Source: Micractinium sp. NFX-FRZ (lineage: Eukaryota > Chlorophyta > Trebouxiophyceae > Chlorellales > Chlorellaceae). Taken from it: DNA of 64,000 bases. The stretch is taken from NCBI GenBank assembly GCA_029339195.1, contig JAPTJF010000090.1, positions 62,001-126,000 of the forward strand, written 5' to 3'. Below the pieces are notes generated by a model that worked only from the letters and a program-made list of their open reading frames with translations, made no database searches and had not been told where the DNA came from. Shown here in pieces: positions 1 through 12,000 of the stretch. Numbering within the stretch: the first letter of the stretch is position 1; every line of letters begins with the position of its first letter. Both the position numbers and the translations under genes were made by a program.

Positions 1-1468
1 AGAGATGTATGCTGCGGTGCGCTCCGCCACGAACGAGTCCAGCGGGGCCCCGTTGTAGGACAGCTCAGCAGCGCTGACCTGCAGCCAGGTGGGGGAGGAC
101 GCGTGGACGATGTGTGAATCCCAAACCGACCGGCAGGGATGCTCGCCTTCCCCTCCCTCTAAGCGGGCCCCTCCCCCATTATGACAGTCCACCGCTGAGC
201 CAGCCGCACCTTCGGCACTCCTTGACCCCCTCTCCAAGGTACCCCTCCAAGGTAGCCGCCTGCCTACTGTTCCCTCCGGATCTGCCCCCAATGGATGCCA
301 GCCTTCACCTTGAGCGTTTTCTCCTGGGACAACCGCCCAGCAAGCGCCTTCATCAGAACGCTGCGCCCGCTGCCGGGGGTGCCTGCAGGCAGGGGCGATC
401 AAGGGCGGGACATCAGGGCGGGAACCAGGCTAAGCAAACAGCTGTCTGCAAGCCAGCATCTGTTTGCGAGGAGCACACCTGCCCATCGGCAGGTCAACAA
501 GCCATCAGCCTTACCCAGCAGCAGCGTCAGCCGCCCCGGCTTCAGCACGCCGTTGACCCCATCAATGATGTTCCACTTGCGCAGGCGCGGGTGCTGCCCG
601 CCGAGCGGGTTTAGCGCCTGCAGGCGGCGTGAGAATAGGATGGCAGCGAAAGATGTTGGTTGGATGGCAGGAAAGTAAGGAAGGGGAGCCCAGACGACAA
701 GTGGCGGTCAGTTGGGTGCTGGCTCTCCGCGCACGCCGCGCCCAGCGACGGAACATGCAAGAGTGGCAGGCACTCGTGGCAGCTGACCAAACCTGAGGCG
801 TTGCAATGGCTGCTGCAGCGGCAGATCCCCTGAACGCCTTGCAACATACAATGCCATAAAACAAAGGGGAGCGCACAGCCTTGCCAGCACCAACCTTGAC
901 CTTGTCCAGCAGGGAGGAGGAGCCGCTCCTGACGGGGCGCACCACCTGGCTGCCCGTAACTGTCAGGTCTCGGAAACGAATCTCCGCGGTGACCTCAGGG
1001 ACGCCAGCCCTGCAAGTGAGCGAGCATGAACGTTGTTAGTGAGCACCCTAGAGCCACTTCATCAAGAGGCCGTGCAGGCTGATGCAGAGCACACGAGCAG
1101 CAGCAGCGGCGGGGCCGCCAGGCGGCGACAGCTGGCACGTGCAGCACCCGCGTTAGCAAGTAATTGTGCAGCACCCACTTGTCCAGGCGCTCGCGGACGT
1201 GCGCGAAGAAGCCAAGTCCTTCGTCCTCCGACTCGCGGTACACGCGGGACATCAGGAGCTGGCGTGAGGGCCCATCCAGGCGGCGCAGCTTGACTAGGTG
1301 CCAGCTGCCGTCCGGGCGCTGCACCAGCACCGCTTCTTTCGCGGCCAGCCTCTTGGCATGGACACGCTCAAGCGCAGCCTTTTCCAGTGTGGATGCCTCC
1401 TCGTCGCGGTGCTGTTGCACGCTGGCAGACAGCCGCTGCAGGCTCACCACGCCCCCCTTGGAAGGCAT
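1..1468 (-). CDS. PDR/ABCG-type full-size ABC transporter, N-terminal part (runs off left edge)
   Basis: Five exons can be joined in phase: 1468-1179, 1009-895, 617-515, 382-309 and 78-1, giving the first ~220 residues from the ATG at 1468. The order of motifs is that of pleiotropic-drug-resistance transporters: an N-terminal segment ending RERLDK, the AGVPEVTAEIRFRDLTV segment typical before the first nucleotide-binding domain, a WNIIDGVNGVLKPGRLTLLLG strand, a Walker A loop, then LSYNGAPLDSFVAERTAAYIS, which precedes the Q-loop region. These proteins are membrane exporters of lipids or hydrophobic compounds in the plasma membrane; the substrate cannot be told. The Walker A loop reads GTPGSGRS, with Arg where Lys is expected. 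The remainder (rest of NBD1, membrane domains, NBD2) lies outside the window. Family assignment is firm; the start codon is the first Met of the open frame and is less certain. Confidence 0.85.
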
Positions 1469-2172
1469 GCTGGTGGCGGCGGCGGCGGCAGTGGTCGAGA
1501 AGCTGTGGCGGATGGCGGCAAAGACAGGCGCGCCTCCCCGGGCCCGTGGTGTTCAAGAATCAGAGAGAGTGCTGCAAGCAAGGCAAGGTTGGGTGTGCGC
1601 CGTTCGGCGACGGCGGCGGCGCGAGGCAAAGGAAGCTTGGCCAAGTACTGATATCAGTGCAACGCGCACCGATTATAATGCGAAGCTTGGACTGGCAAAT
1701 GCGGACAAGACGATGAATTACGGGCTCACAACCCCTTCGTGAGGATGACGGCATCGCACTGCCGGAGGACCACGTGAGTTTTACCTGAGTGAGCTGCATC
1801 GCAGCACCGGCCGCCTTTCCAGCCGTGAATCTGGCTCTGCGTGTGTTCGGGTGCACAGGATTTGGTGTCGGGCTGGCGCCAGTGCAGCTGCTGAAAAACT
1901 GGTTGACTTGCATGCAAGAATGTGCTGCGCCGCCGCCGCCGCTCACAGCACACCACACGCCCAGCGACACTGAACGTGTCACGTCGGGAGTTCAACAGAG
2001 ATGCAAGTTCAGTAAAAGCAAGGCTAGGCAGGTGGGGGCGCCGTAATGCGGTGGTGCAGTGCAACATCAGCGCTGGCACAACAGCGCAAAGTGCAGGAGA
2101 TAGAGTACATGAGCACGCAAGAGCATGCCGCCGAAAGGTTTGATGTGCAAGCTTGCACACACCCGCAGCTTC
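1469..2172. other. intergenic: upstream of ABC transporter, downstream of J-protein gene
   Basis: About 700 bases between the presumed start of the ABC transporter gene and the stop of the J-domain protein gene, both on the minus strand. It should hold the transporter promoter/5' UTR and the J-protein 3' UTR. No frame here has recognisable protein similarity, and I see no RNA gene. Confidence 0.5.
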
Positions 2173-3179
2173 TCAATCCACCGCCGCGCCTGCAGCCGCG
2201 TCCCCTGCCGCCTCTGCCGCCGCCGCCGCCTGCCGCTCCTGCCGCTCCTGCACCATGAGTGCCATGAGCTGCTGCCGGCGGGGGGTGGGGTGCCTGACCC
2301 GCTCAGGCGTCAGCCATTTGTAGCCGTCCAGCCAGTCGTGAGAGACAAGCGCGCCATAGAAGACGCCCCAACTGCAGGACAACGAAGAAGCAACAGGCAG
2401 GGCGCAGGGGCAGGGGTGATGGGCAGGGGCAGGAGGGGCACTGCCAGCTCGTTGCATTTGGTGGGCCACTTGTGTGGAGGCAAGAGGGACAGGCTGCAAT
2501 TGGTCACTACAAGTGAGGAGGGAAGAGAGAGAGGCAGCAGGACAGAGTCTCGGGATGCAAGACATTCAAGATGTGTGTTTCCATATGCGCACCCGGCGAT
2601 GAGGGTGATGCCGCAGACCCACACTGCAGTGCGCGGGCTGCGTGGGCGCCAGTCACGTGCGGCGTGCGCAGCGTGCGCAGCGTACTCGTGCTCTGCTGCC
2701 TTGGCGTACGTCTGCCATGCTGTGTATGTGCTGCTGGGTCCAGGGCCGGCGGCACCCGGGGAGTAGTGCTGCAGGGTGGGCAGGGGTGGGTGCCCAGGAG
2801 GCGGGGTGAGGGTGAGGTGGGGCTGGGCTGGGGCAGCAAGCACTGTGCGCTTCCACCTTCCCGCTATTTCAGCCACTACCGCACTTGTAAGCGCCCCCGG
2901 CGACCCCACAGGTGCATGCCCACCGCAAATTCCAGCCCTTCAATCTGTACTGGCCAGCTCAGCAAGCCCCACACATCACCCCCCTTGCCTCACCCCCTTG
3001 AGGATAACGTCTGCGGCCCGCTTCACTTCCGTGAACCGGGCGGCCGCCTGGGGGGACGGGTCGACGTCAGGGTGACATCTCAATGCCATGCGCCGGAAGG
3101 CTGCCTTCACATCCGACGTGCTGGCAGTGGGAGGCAGCCCAAGCACCTCGAAGGGGTCGGTGTATGCGCGGTTGGCCAT
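2173..3179 (-). CDS. small J-domain (DnaJ-like) protein with one predicted membrane segment
   Basis: Four exons join in phase: 3179-2994, 2944-2885, 2768-2593 and 2371-2173 (206 aa). Residues ~6-62 form a J domain beginning YTDPFEVLGLPPTASTSDVK, with the essential HPD motif in RCHPDVDPS and the helix RFTEVKRAADVILKG, so an Hsp70 co-chaperone role is likely. There is no zinc-finger or G/F region, so it is a type III J-protein. Around residue 130 a hydrophobic segment (TAVWVCGITLIAG) is followed by FYGALVSHDWLDGYKWLTPE and an Ala/Glu/Gln-rich tail. The short N-terminus (MANRA) has no clear transit peptide. Exon 2 (IEGLEFAVGMHLWGRRGRLQ) is supported only by splice sites and phase; the other exons are well supported. 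Confidence 0.75.
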
Positions 3180-4707
3180 TGGGCGGGGCTGGGGCCTACA
3201 AGAGCGCTGGCGCCGGGCCGCCTCGGGACCGCCTGCTCACACACTCTGGGGGCAGCACTGCGGTCGGCTGGTACAGGCTGCGCTCTGGCCGCGGCCTGCA
3301 GCAGTGGGCATAAGACAGTCAGGGACCAGCACTGGTGAGTGTGCACAAATCCTGCGCGGGGGCGCTACTGGCAACATCTCGAGAGCGCTGTCGAAAGGGT
3401 AGCAGCGTCAGCAACGCCCGTGGCGGCAGCGGCGGCGCCAACCTTCAAAAGAGCCACCGCCTTCGAGCGGTTACTCGGCGCAGTGTGTCACACTTCGATC
3501 TCAGAAAGGCTCCGCAGCGCCGCCGTGTGCCGCAGCGGGGAGGGTTGGCAGCACGGTGCCAGCGCGCGGAAGGCACCACCAAGTCCCGGCGCGGCTGCCC
3601 GCAAGTCTTATCGTCTAAAAGTCGTTCTGACAGCAATCGCATGTGGCTCGCGCTGCCTCCAGAGGCCTCACCACATCATTTCATGCCACAGCATGGGGCG
3701 GGCGCCCAGCTCAAGGGGGGTTCCGTAGGGCAGGGCCATATGATTGACTTCGAAGTCAACACAGCTATCCATACTCTCTGCTCAGTGTTGAAGGCCAGGC
3801 ATGCATGCCTCTGTGAGACTGCCAGCCTCAACAACTCGAGCTCTTGTGGGGCATGTGGAAGGGCTGCACGTTTGCTTTGCGGCCACAGGCAGCTGCGGCC
3901 ACAACAAGTGCGTCAGGCCCGGCACTACAACCGGAGTTTACCTTAAGCCGACAATACGATCAATGTGGCCGAACACGGCTCAGACGGGGGCAAGATCTGA
4001 CTAGCTGAGCAGGAAGGTGGGTGGGCGGCTTCGGCGCTTGCATTCCGGAGGGCAACGGGCACAGTGCCGGATGCAGGGCACCTTTTATCACGGAATCCTC
4101 ACGAGGGTTCAAAACCTATATCCGAGTTATGTGCAGACCAGCGTGGGGCTGCTTGATACTTCTTCAGCAGAAGGTCATCCAGGCGTGCATCACGGCGTCG
4201 AATACTTACGGGGGCGGCACGGGTGGGTGTCCTGTCCACAAAGCATGGAGCTGACAAGAGTACGCAGGGATTGCGCTGTCATTGTGAACTTCAAATTGAA
4301 TTGAAACTGGGATGTTTTTCTGTTCCAAACAGCAGCAGTGCATCGCAGCCGCCAGTACAACCAGGAGGAGCTCTGTGCGCCTGCCGTCCCGTGCTGCTAG
4401 AACGGCATCCTCTAGCGATCAATCGCTGCCAGATGCGCACGACTGCACATGCATGCAAACCGTGACCCCCCGAACATGAGCAGCAGCCCCAGCGGCTGCA
4501 GCGACAGCAGCACACTGGCCACAGGCACGTGCTGTGCTGCAGGCAGACGGGCGGGCGGCTGCCGCTCGCCATGCTGTGCTGTGTCATGCTGGCTGGGTCA
4601 TGAGCAGCTGCTTTATGCTGCTTTTGTGCATCCGGGGAGGAACAGCTGAAGGGGAATTCGATCGCAGGCACCACTCCCGGCCCCACCCCGTGCGGCCAAC
4701 ACCTGAA
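3180..4707. other. intergenic region between divergent J-protein and WRAP53 genes
   Basis: About 1.5 kb between the J-protein start (minus) and the WRAP53 start (plus). Open frames of up to ~200 codons occur, as expected in GC-rich DNA, but none shows a domain, signal peptide or coding pattern that I recognise. It presumably holds the two promoters and 5' UTRs. A short unrecognised gene cannot be excluded between 3335 and 3946. Confidence 0.4.
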
Positions 4708-7700
4708 ATGGCGCTGGTGGAGCTCCTGTTTGAGGGCCGCGACAATCACGCACCACACTTGCTCTACAATGTGCACAAGGAGTACGCAGGTGCACCGCGT
4801 TTGCTTTTGCTCGCGCACCCAGCATGTCGGAGCCCTGCCGTGTCCGCTGCTCGCAATCCTCCCCCTTCGGAACCATACTATCTCTCCGTGTCATTGTGCA
4901 GCGTCAAGCACTGCGGGGCGCACTCCCAACTCCAACTTTCTGCGCGGCGCCAAGTGGTCGCCCGACGGCGCCTGCCTGCTCACTGCCAGCGACGACAACT
5001 GGTGAGCCAGCTGAGGCCCTGCTGTTGGCCCTGCTTTGGTAGACCAATGCAGTGCAGTGACAGAGCTGTTCTTAATGAGTGGGACGCTGCAGTTTGAGCA
5101 GTGAAGGGAGGCAGGGGTGTGTGCTCTGTGCCTGCACCGCCGGCCGATCTGGCCCCTGAAGGTTTTGACATCAACAGCTCACCGCCCCGCCTGCTGCTTG
5201 GTACTTGTGCCCTGGCCTGTGCCTGCCTGCAGCCTGCGCATTTACGACACCCCGCTGGAAGCTTTCCAGCTGGCCCCACAGCTGGCTGAGGACGCGGCGG
5301 CAGCAGGCGCAGCAGCAGCTGCAACGGCAGCGCCCAGCCAGCAGTCGCAGCACAGCTTCGAGCCCGCGGGCCAGCGCGTGCCGGCGCAGCCGCCCAGCAC
5401 CGCCCAGCAACCAGGCGGGCCCGGCGGGGCGCCTGCAGTGGCCTCCAGGAGCAGCGACACGCTGGCGCCAGCGCTGCGCATTCAGGAGGGGGAGCTTCTA
5501 TACGACTTCTGCTGGTACCCCTGCATGAGCGCAGCCGAGCCCGCCTCGTGCGTCCTGGCCACCACGGGGCGCGCGCAGCCGGTGCACCTGTGGGACGCAA
5601 TCACGGGTGGGTGCTTGGCGGGTGGGCGGGTGGGTGGCAGGGGATGGACGAGGGAGGATATCGAGTGAAGAGATTGTTGGGGGGCTGGTTACGGCAGGGC
5701 GCGCCCGGCGGTGCAATTGTCGGATCCCATCACAGGCGGGTGCTTGGCGGGCAGGGTGAAGAGTAGGGTGGATAGCTTGGTGGGCGCGCTTCCGAGGTGG
5801 GGGTGCAGTGCAGGGCACCTGGGGCACGTGCAGCTCCTCCGCCCCCGCCTCTGCTGTGCCGTGCGCTCACCTAGCGCCGCTGGTGTCGTCATTGTATCGT
5901 GGCGGCGCCTGCGTTGGGGGCCAGCACCCAAGCTCAAACCGCTATCTTCACCCAGCCCAGTTGACTCCAGGCGCTCGACACTTCTTCCCCAATTGAACCT
6001 GTGCTGCAGGAGAGCTGCGCTGCAGCTACCGTGCCTACAACGACCTCGATGAGGTGGAGCCAGCGCACAGCCTGGCGTTCAGCAGCGAAGGCGACCGCCT
6101 CTTCTGCGGTTTCAACAAGGCGGTGCGGGAGTTCCGTGTGGAGCGCCCCGGCAGGTGGGTGCTCCAGCCCCGGATTGGTAGCGTGTGCCCGTTCTTAAGG
6201 AACACAGCGGAAGGGTGGTGGAAGCTGAGGGTGGTCCGGCGCGGCAGTTGGCGGTAGTGCAGGTGTGCGGTTGCCGCCCGCTGCCTTGTTGCTGCGGCCC
6301 TAACTGGGCCGCCCCGCGCCTGCCGTGCCGGCCTGCAGGCAGTGCCGCACGCTGATGGCTTATAAGAAGGGCAAAGAGGGCCTGCCAGGTGTGTGGGGGG
6401 CAGCTGTCGTCATGCCAGCTGGCATGACGTAATGGACCTGTAGCTTCTCACTCTGGAAAGCGCCGCTGCCAGCTGCCAGCTGCGCGCTTGGCAACCCTTG
6501 CAGGTGCAGCTGCGGCATGCAGCCTCGCCTGCACCGTGCAAGGCACCACCCCACGCTCCCTGGAAAGCCTCCTGAGGCCAGAATGCACACCCTTCACCCT
6601 GCGTCACCACCCTGCCACTCACGTGCCAAACACGCATATGCCAATACACATGAAACACACGTAGCCGTCGCTCCCGCTGCCGCTGCAGGCATCGTGTCCT
6701 GCATGGCCCCCAACCCCGACCGGAACGGCAAGCCTTTTCTCTAGTCCGCACCTTGCCCTCACACCCTTCGGTGGCCACTCCCCCGGCTGCTGCAGGCATT
6801 GTGTCCTGCCTCGCCCCTAACCCCGCTTAGTGCGGCACGTCTTTCCTCTAACCGCACCCTGCTTCTCACACCCCATACCCTCCACTCCCCCTGCCTGCCG
6901 CTGCAGGCATTGTGTCCTGCATGGCGCCCAACCCCGACCGGAGCGGCATGCTGGCAGCAGGCAGCTATTCAGGCGGTGCCGCCCTGCTGGACAGCCGCAC
7001 CAAGGAGCTGCTGTGCCTGCTGGAGGGCGGCCACGCGGGCGGTCTCACACACGTGAGCCTGCTCTGCGCCGCCCACCCCCCCCGCCAGTTCTGTCAACCG
7101 GTTACATTGCCAGTCGCTGCCTGCTGCCGCCTGCGGCTGCGCCCCTCCGCCTGCGGCGAGTCAACCTGCACCCTTCAGCGCCCCTTCTTGAGACTGCTTC
7201 TTGCTGTCCACTGCTTGCCTGCCCGTATTTGTGCTCCCCTGCTTGCAGCAACTTCCTTTCCACCCCGCCGCGCTCCCCAAACCGGCCCGCCCTGCTCGTG
7301 CCACGCATTCGCTTCCCTCCCTGCAACCTGCAGCTGCGCTTCTCGGCCTGTGGCAACTACCTGTACACTGGCGCCCGCAAGGACCCCTCCATCCTCTGCT
7401 GGGACGTGCGCTACAGCTCGGGTGGGTGTGTGAAAGAACATACAATGCTTACCTGTGTCTGGTGGCGCGCAAGGACCCCGCTGTTCGCAGCTGGGACGTG
7501 CGCTACAGCTCGGGTGGGTAGCGGGTGCACAGCTCATGCGTGGATAGCTGTGTCTGGTGGGGGACGTCGGGCAAGGACCTATGCATTCACTGCTGGGAGC
7601 TGAGCACGAGCTGAGCATGCACGCAGTCGCAGAGGCCACGAGTCACTGCACCAACCTGCCCCTCCTCACTGGCCCCCTCGCTGCTCCGCCTGGGCTGCAG

Positions 7701-8735
7701 GCGTGCTGTACAGCCTGCAGCGGGTGAGCGGTACAACCAACCAGCGCATGTACTTTGACATCGAGCCATGCGGGCGCCACCTGGCAACAGGTCAGTGCCC
7801 ACCTCGTCTCGCTCGCCTACGCCTTGAACTGGTTCGTGTTCGGTGCACGCAGGGGCGCACCGGTGGGCGATGGTGGTGCATTCTTAGGGGTCACCGCCCC
7901 TCTGCCTCCCTGACCGCCCGGCTGCCTGCCCCCCTAGAGCCGCGCCGGCCAGGCCTCCGTGAGCGCACAGTGCACTCCCTTTGCCCAGCTCCGCCCCTCG
8001 CTTTCACCCCCTGGTGTCCTGCCCTCGTAATCCCGTACTCGGGATTCTAGTCTATTCAGCTCCCGTGTCCTGGTCTTGTTTCCCTGGGCGCGTGCAGGCG
8101 GCGAGGATGGCGAGGTGCGCGTCTTTGACCTGCGGGACGGCAGCCTGGCGCAGCAGTTTGTGGCAGCAGCAGACACGGGTGAGCAAGACGCAACAGTTCG
8201 GTGTTGTGTGTGAGGGCAGGGAGCTGGTACCCGGCCTCTCGTCCTTGGGGTTTGTTCGCCGTCGGCCGCTGACGCTTCTTGACATGGCCGCCCGCCCCCT
8301 GTTTGCCCCCCGCCTGCAGTCAACGGCGTCGCGTTCCACCCCTTCCTGCCCCTCCTGGCCACCGCCTCCGGGCAGCGGCGCTACCCGCTAGCGCCGGCTG
8401 ACGATGACGACAGCAGCAGCAGCGACAGCAGCAGCAGCAGCAGCTTGGGCTCCGAAAGCGACGCAGACAGCGAGCTGGGCGGCAGCGGCAGCGGCGGGAG
8501 CCAGGCGGCCGTGGCAGCAGCCTGCAGGCTGTCGGCAGAAGAGAACGTGCTGCGAGTGTGGCAGTGTGCGGCGCAGCCTCTTCCGGCTCTTCCGGGGGAG
8601 GAAGCTGCGGCTGCGGTGGAAATCATAACAGAGGAGCCACCTGCGGACGTGGCAGAAGAGGTGGCAGCTGCGGCAGGAGAGGAAGCAGCAGACGAGGCAG
8701 AAGAGTCTGCAGAAGCCATGGCAATAGATCAGTAG
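4708..8735 (+). CDS. WRAP53: WRAP53/TCAB1-like WD40 protein
   Basis: Ten exons join in phase: 4708-4789, 4902-5001, 5233-5606, 6010-6154, 6339-6388, 6907-7052, 7334-7421, 7701-7790, 8098-8178 and 8320-8735 (523 aa). Blocks follow animal WRAP53 in order: [132 protein letters not shown] and [20 protein letters not shown]. In animals this beta-propeller protein delivers telomerase RNA and scaRNAs to Cajal bodies by binding the CAB box, so a nuclear scaRNP/telomerase role is inferred. The N-terminal extension is very short. An Ala/Pro/Gln insert lies in the first third (exon 3) and the C-terminus is acidic and Ser/Asp/Glu-rich. Several introns contain decayed exon copies. Confidence 0.92.
6408..6429. 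repeat. 22-bp perfect palindrome in WRAP53 intron 5
   Basis: The two 11-base halves are exact reverse complements, centred on GCCAGCTGGC. It sits just after the donor of the exon ending at 6388. The inner 12-base core TGCCAGCTGGCA recurs at 22263, 23956, 24563 and 28827. Confidence 0.8.
6682..6955 (+). repeat. three tandem copies of acceptor + start of WRAP53 exon 6
   Basis: The functional exon begins after the CTGCAG at 6901-6906 and reads [14 protein letters not shown]. The same acceptor and exon start recur upstream from 6688 ([14 protein letters not shown]) and from 6796 ([10 protein letters not shown]), spaced 108 and 111 bp. The sequence between copies is also similar (pyrimidine-rich with a CTCTA core), so the whole unit was duplicated. 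Only the last copy keeps an open frame into the rest of the exon. Confidence 0.85.
7370..7600 (+). repeat. copies of WRAP53 exon 7 end and donor inside intron 7
   Basis: The functional exon end ([17 protein letters not shown], donor at 7422) is followed by a copy at about 7465-7520 that still reads [17 protein letters not shown] with a GTGGGT donor. A more decayed third copy lies around 7570-7600. The unit is about 95 bp. Confidence 0.8.
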
Positions 8736-8983
8736 CCAACTGGCTGTTCCCTGGTCACTTTCCTGTGCACACTGCCACTCGTATGTGATTCGATTTGTTT
8801 GTGTGGCATTCGGGCATGCAAGAACTGCCATGACAAGCAGATGCACAGAACCTTGGACAGCGCAGGGTACATCAGCTTCGGCGGCCGATCAGCATGCGCT
8901 GCAGCTCCCGCCACTTTCCTCCTCCCCATGTGTTTCACCGGAGAGCTTGCCCAGCTTCCTTGGCTCCCATCATTCGGTCAATC

Positions 8984-9017
<34 letters not shown>

Positions 9018-9054
9018 GGCATTTTGCTGGTTGGCTGGCCTCCTTCCTCGACTG
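8736..9054. other. short spacer between WRAP53 and the stalk-protein gene, with CAG repeat
   Basis: About 320 bases holding the WRAP53 3' UTR and the upstream region of the next plus-strand gene. The only notable element is a CAG microsatellite at 8985-9015. No gene is recognisable. Confidence 0.5.
8985..9015 (+). repeat. (CAG)10 microsatellite
   Basis: About ten uninterrupted CAG units, 40 bases upstream of the proposed start at 9055. It probably lies in the 5' UTR or promoter of the stalk-protein gene. Confidence 0.9.
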
Positions 9055-12000
9055 ATGAGCGCTGAGAAGGGGCCCTCGGGGGCTGCCCCCGCTGCAGCAG
9101 GCCAGGGCGCTCGCAGACGGTCAACCACGGCCGATCTGGAGGCGGAAGGCAGCCGGAGGCGTGTGTCAGGCGAGTGGGAGAGGTGGGAGCGTGCGGAAGG
9201 CGCCGCATAGGGCGCAGCTTAGCGGGCTCTGTTGGGGAGGTTTCCAAGGACCGACACCAGACAAGGCCTCTTGATCTACACCGCTGCCGCCGCCGCCGGC
9301 AGCCCCCCACTGCCGCCAGCGGCAATGTATCTGGCTGCGACCTGCTTCCTGCCGCCATCTGGCCCTTGCAGGTGGCACCTCCTCACAGCGCGAGCCACAG
9401 CTGCCAGCGGCGACGGTCTCGCTTGCAGACGGAAGCGGCGCGGCCAGCGGCAAGCAGCAGGCGCCCGCCCAGGATCCGGAGCAGGCAGGCAGTGGCGGCG
9501 CTGCGCTGCGCCGCCGCCTGCTGCTGTATGGGCTGCCGGCGCTGGTAGCTGTGTTGGCGCTCGCGCTGGGGCTAGGCTTGGGGCTTGGCCTGAAGAAGTC
9601 TGACGGCCTCGCGCTGCCAGCGCTATACCAGCAGGGCAGCTGGGCCACTCAGCAAGGGTACACAGGTAAGGTTGGCGGTTTGCTGGGGGTTGCCAAAGGA
9701 ATGGGCGGGCGGGCAAGGTAGTGGGGAGGTTGGTGCTCAGATGGCGGCAGCCCGGCGGGCATGGCGGCTGTGCTTGCGTGAGCGATGCGCACCCTGCGGC
9801 GCGCCGCCTGGGGCTGCACGGCTGCTGGGCGGGCTTACAGGCAGCGCTCTCCAGCTTCGTTTTGCCCTTTTTGACCATTATTTCGCACCTGCCTCACTCA
9901 CACGCGCACGGCTGCAGCGGCGGCCCTGCAAGCGGGCCCCTCGGGCCAGCTGTGGCGCGTGTCCCCCGAAGCAGCGCCCTGCAACGGCGCCTGCGGCTCC
10001 GTGGCGGGGGATGGGGCCACCTGCGGCGGCAAGGGTGAGCCGGGTTGAGCCGCCAATCAATGTGGCTGACCTGGCTTGAGGTGCAGATGGCTCTTGTGCA
10101 CGGCATTGTGTCTGCCATTGCGTCCTCCACGCTTGCCCATCATCATGTGGCCTGCTCTGGCCTTCCCGCCCAGCGCACTGCTCACTGCGGCCCTCCACGT
10201 GTCCGCCCTCCTGCCCATCTTTCCCTGCTTGCAGTCCTTTACACTGACAGCACTGGCACTTGGCAGGAGGTGCCTGGGGCGGCTGCCGTGCAGGCAAGAG
10301 CAGAGTGCCTGGGAGGGCAGTTGGCAGGCGGGCCTGAGCGGGCAGCTGTTGACTGAACAGTGGTTCCGGCTGCCAGGCGCCTGCTCGCCTCCCTGTGGCC
10401 CCGCGCCAACCTGCAGGTTCCCTGCCGGCACACAGCCTGTGGTGTTGGTGCCCTCCTGTACGCCCCAGACTGTCATGCCTGAGCATGTCTCATCCCATCT
10501 GCCTGCCCCCCTGCCTGCCTGCCTGTCTGCCCCGCCCGCCACCCGGCCGACTGCCCGCAGGTGGTCCCAGGCACCCTCAACTCGGCTTTCCTCCTCAACA
10601 ACTGCAATGAAGGTGAGTGGTCTGTCGTGCCCAGCGCATTGTACATCAATGTTCCGTTCCTGCCTGCTCATGCATCAAGTGGATGGCAGTGTATTGGCAC
10701 CAACGCTGGCAGCGATCTGCTGACGTGGCCAGACCCGCCAGTAAGCGCTGCATGCTTCACTCGCTCGGCATCCGCCATCCTCAATCACTACCTCCTGGGA
10801 TTCCTGCGCAGGATTCCACTTTGACGCCAGCTCGGGTAACCTGCGCCTGGTGGCTGGCCCCAACACCACCGCCGTTCCTGCCACCACAGCCCCGGCCGCC
10901 CGCCGACTGCAGCAGGAGGGCCTGCTGCCGGGGGGCCCTGGGGTGCAAGCTGCTTTCAACCTGTCTCTGAGCCCGACAACCATGCCGGTACGCTCCCATC
11001 CTGGAAAGCCCCTGCCACCAATGCAGGCCTGCCCGTATCCTGGTGCTGAATGGCTCCTGGCTCTAGCAGCGACTGGCTGCAGTGAACCTCAAGAACAGCT
11101 GCCCACCTGCCACTGCAGCGTCCCCCACAGCATCAACTGGGCTTCCCAAGCCTGGGACCTGCACACCACCTGGGTGGGAGCCCACACGCATGTGCCTGCC
11201 CGCCTTCCACCCGCAGGCTGGCTTGGTGGACGCTGTGGGGACACAGGGCCAGCAGATGTGGGCCCTCCTCTCCTCCCGCTCCAGTGTTCAGCAGTACGAC
11301 CCACTGACCAACAGTTGGGGCCCCGCTGTGCCCTCAGAAGAGCCGCTGGCAGGTGGGTTGTGGGTTGTATGGGACTACTGGTGCCAGGCAGGCAGCACCG
11401 GGGCTGCACTTGAAAGTGCCTGTGTTGGGGCAGGCACCACGGCCTGCTTCCAGGCAGTAGGCTGCTTCATTCGTGCCAGGCTCTGATGGGTAGGATCATC
11501 ACATCTGCCATTTACCCTCTGATTCACGCAATGGCAGCCTTGGGCGGAATGGATACGGCCGGGCGGCTGGCCACCCTCACCGCCTCTGGCAGGCTGCTGA
11601 AGCTGGATGAGTCTGCTGCCACCTGGCAGCCCAGTGGCGCCAGCCTGGAGGCATGCCAGGTGGGAGGGGGGGAGGAGGGGAGGGTGTGTGGCTGCTGGGC
11701 GGTCACCCACAGCGCTGCTATGCCGTGTGCATGAACCGTCCTGCTGTCTGCTTCAGTACATTATATCACCCTGGTGCCACATGTTTCACGCTGGTTGCTG
11801 CGGTGTTGCATTCTCCTTGATTCGCAGTTGAGCTTGGCCTTGGGAGGGAACGTGTGGTACAGCGGCAGTGCGTCAGGCAGCGGCTGCGCTGGGCTGCACG
11901 TGTGCCAAGCCGACGACCTGAAGAGCTGCCAGCAGGTGGGGGGCTGCTGCTGTGGCCTGGGTTGTTATGGTGCCGGTCATGTGGCATACCTGGGTCGGAC

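Noticed and set aside
3335..3946. 203-codon plus-strand open frame between the J-protein and WRAP53 genes
   Set aside because: No domain or coding pattern; an overlapping frame is equally long, as expected from GC-rich DNA.
6688..6744. Treating the echo as a real alternative exon of WRAP53
   Set aside because: Open frame ends at a TAG soon after the similarity ends and has no donor; best seen as a decayed copy.
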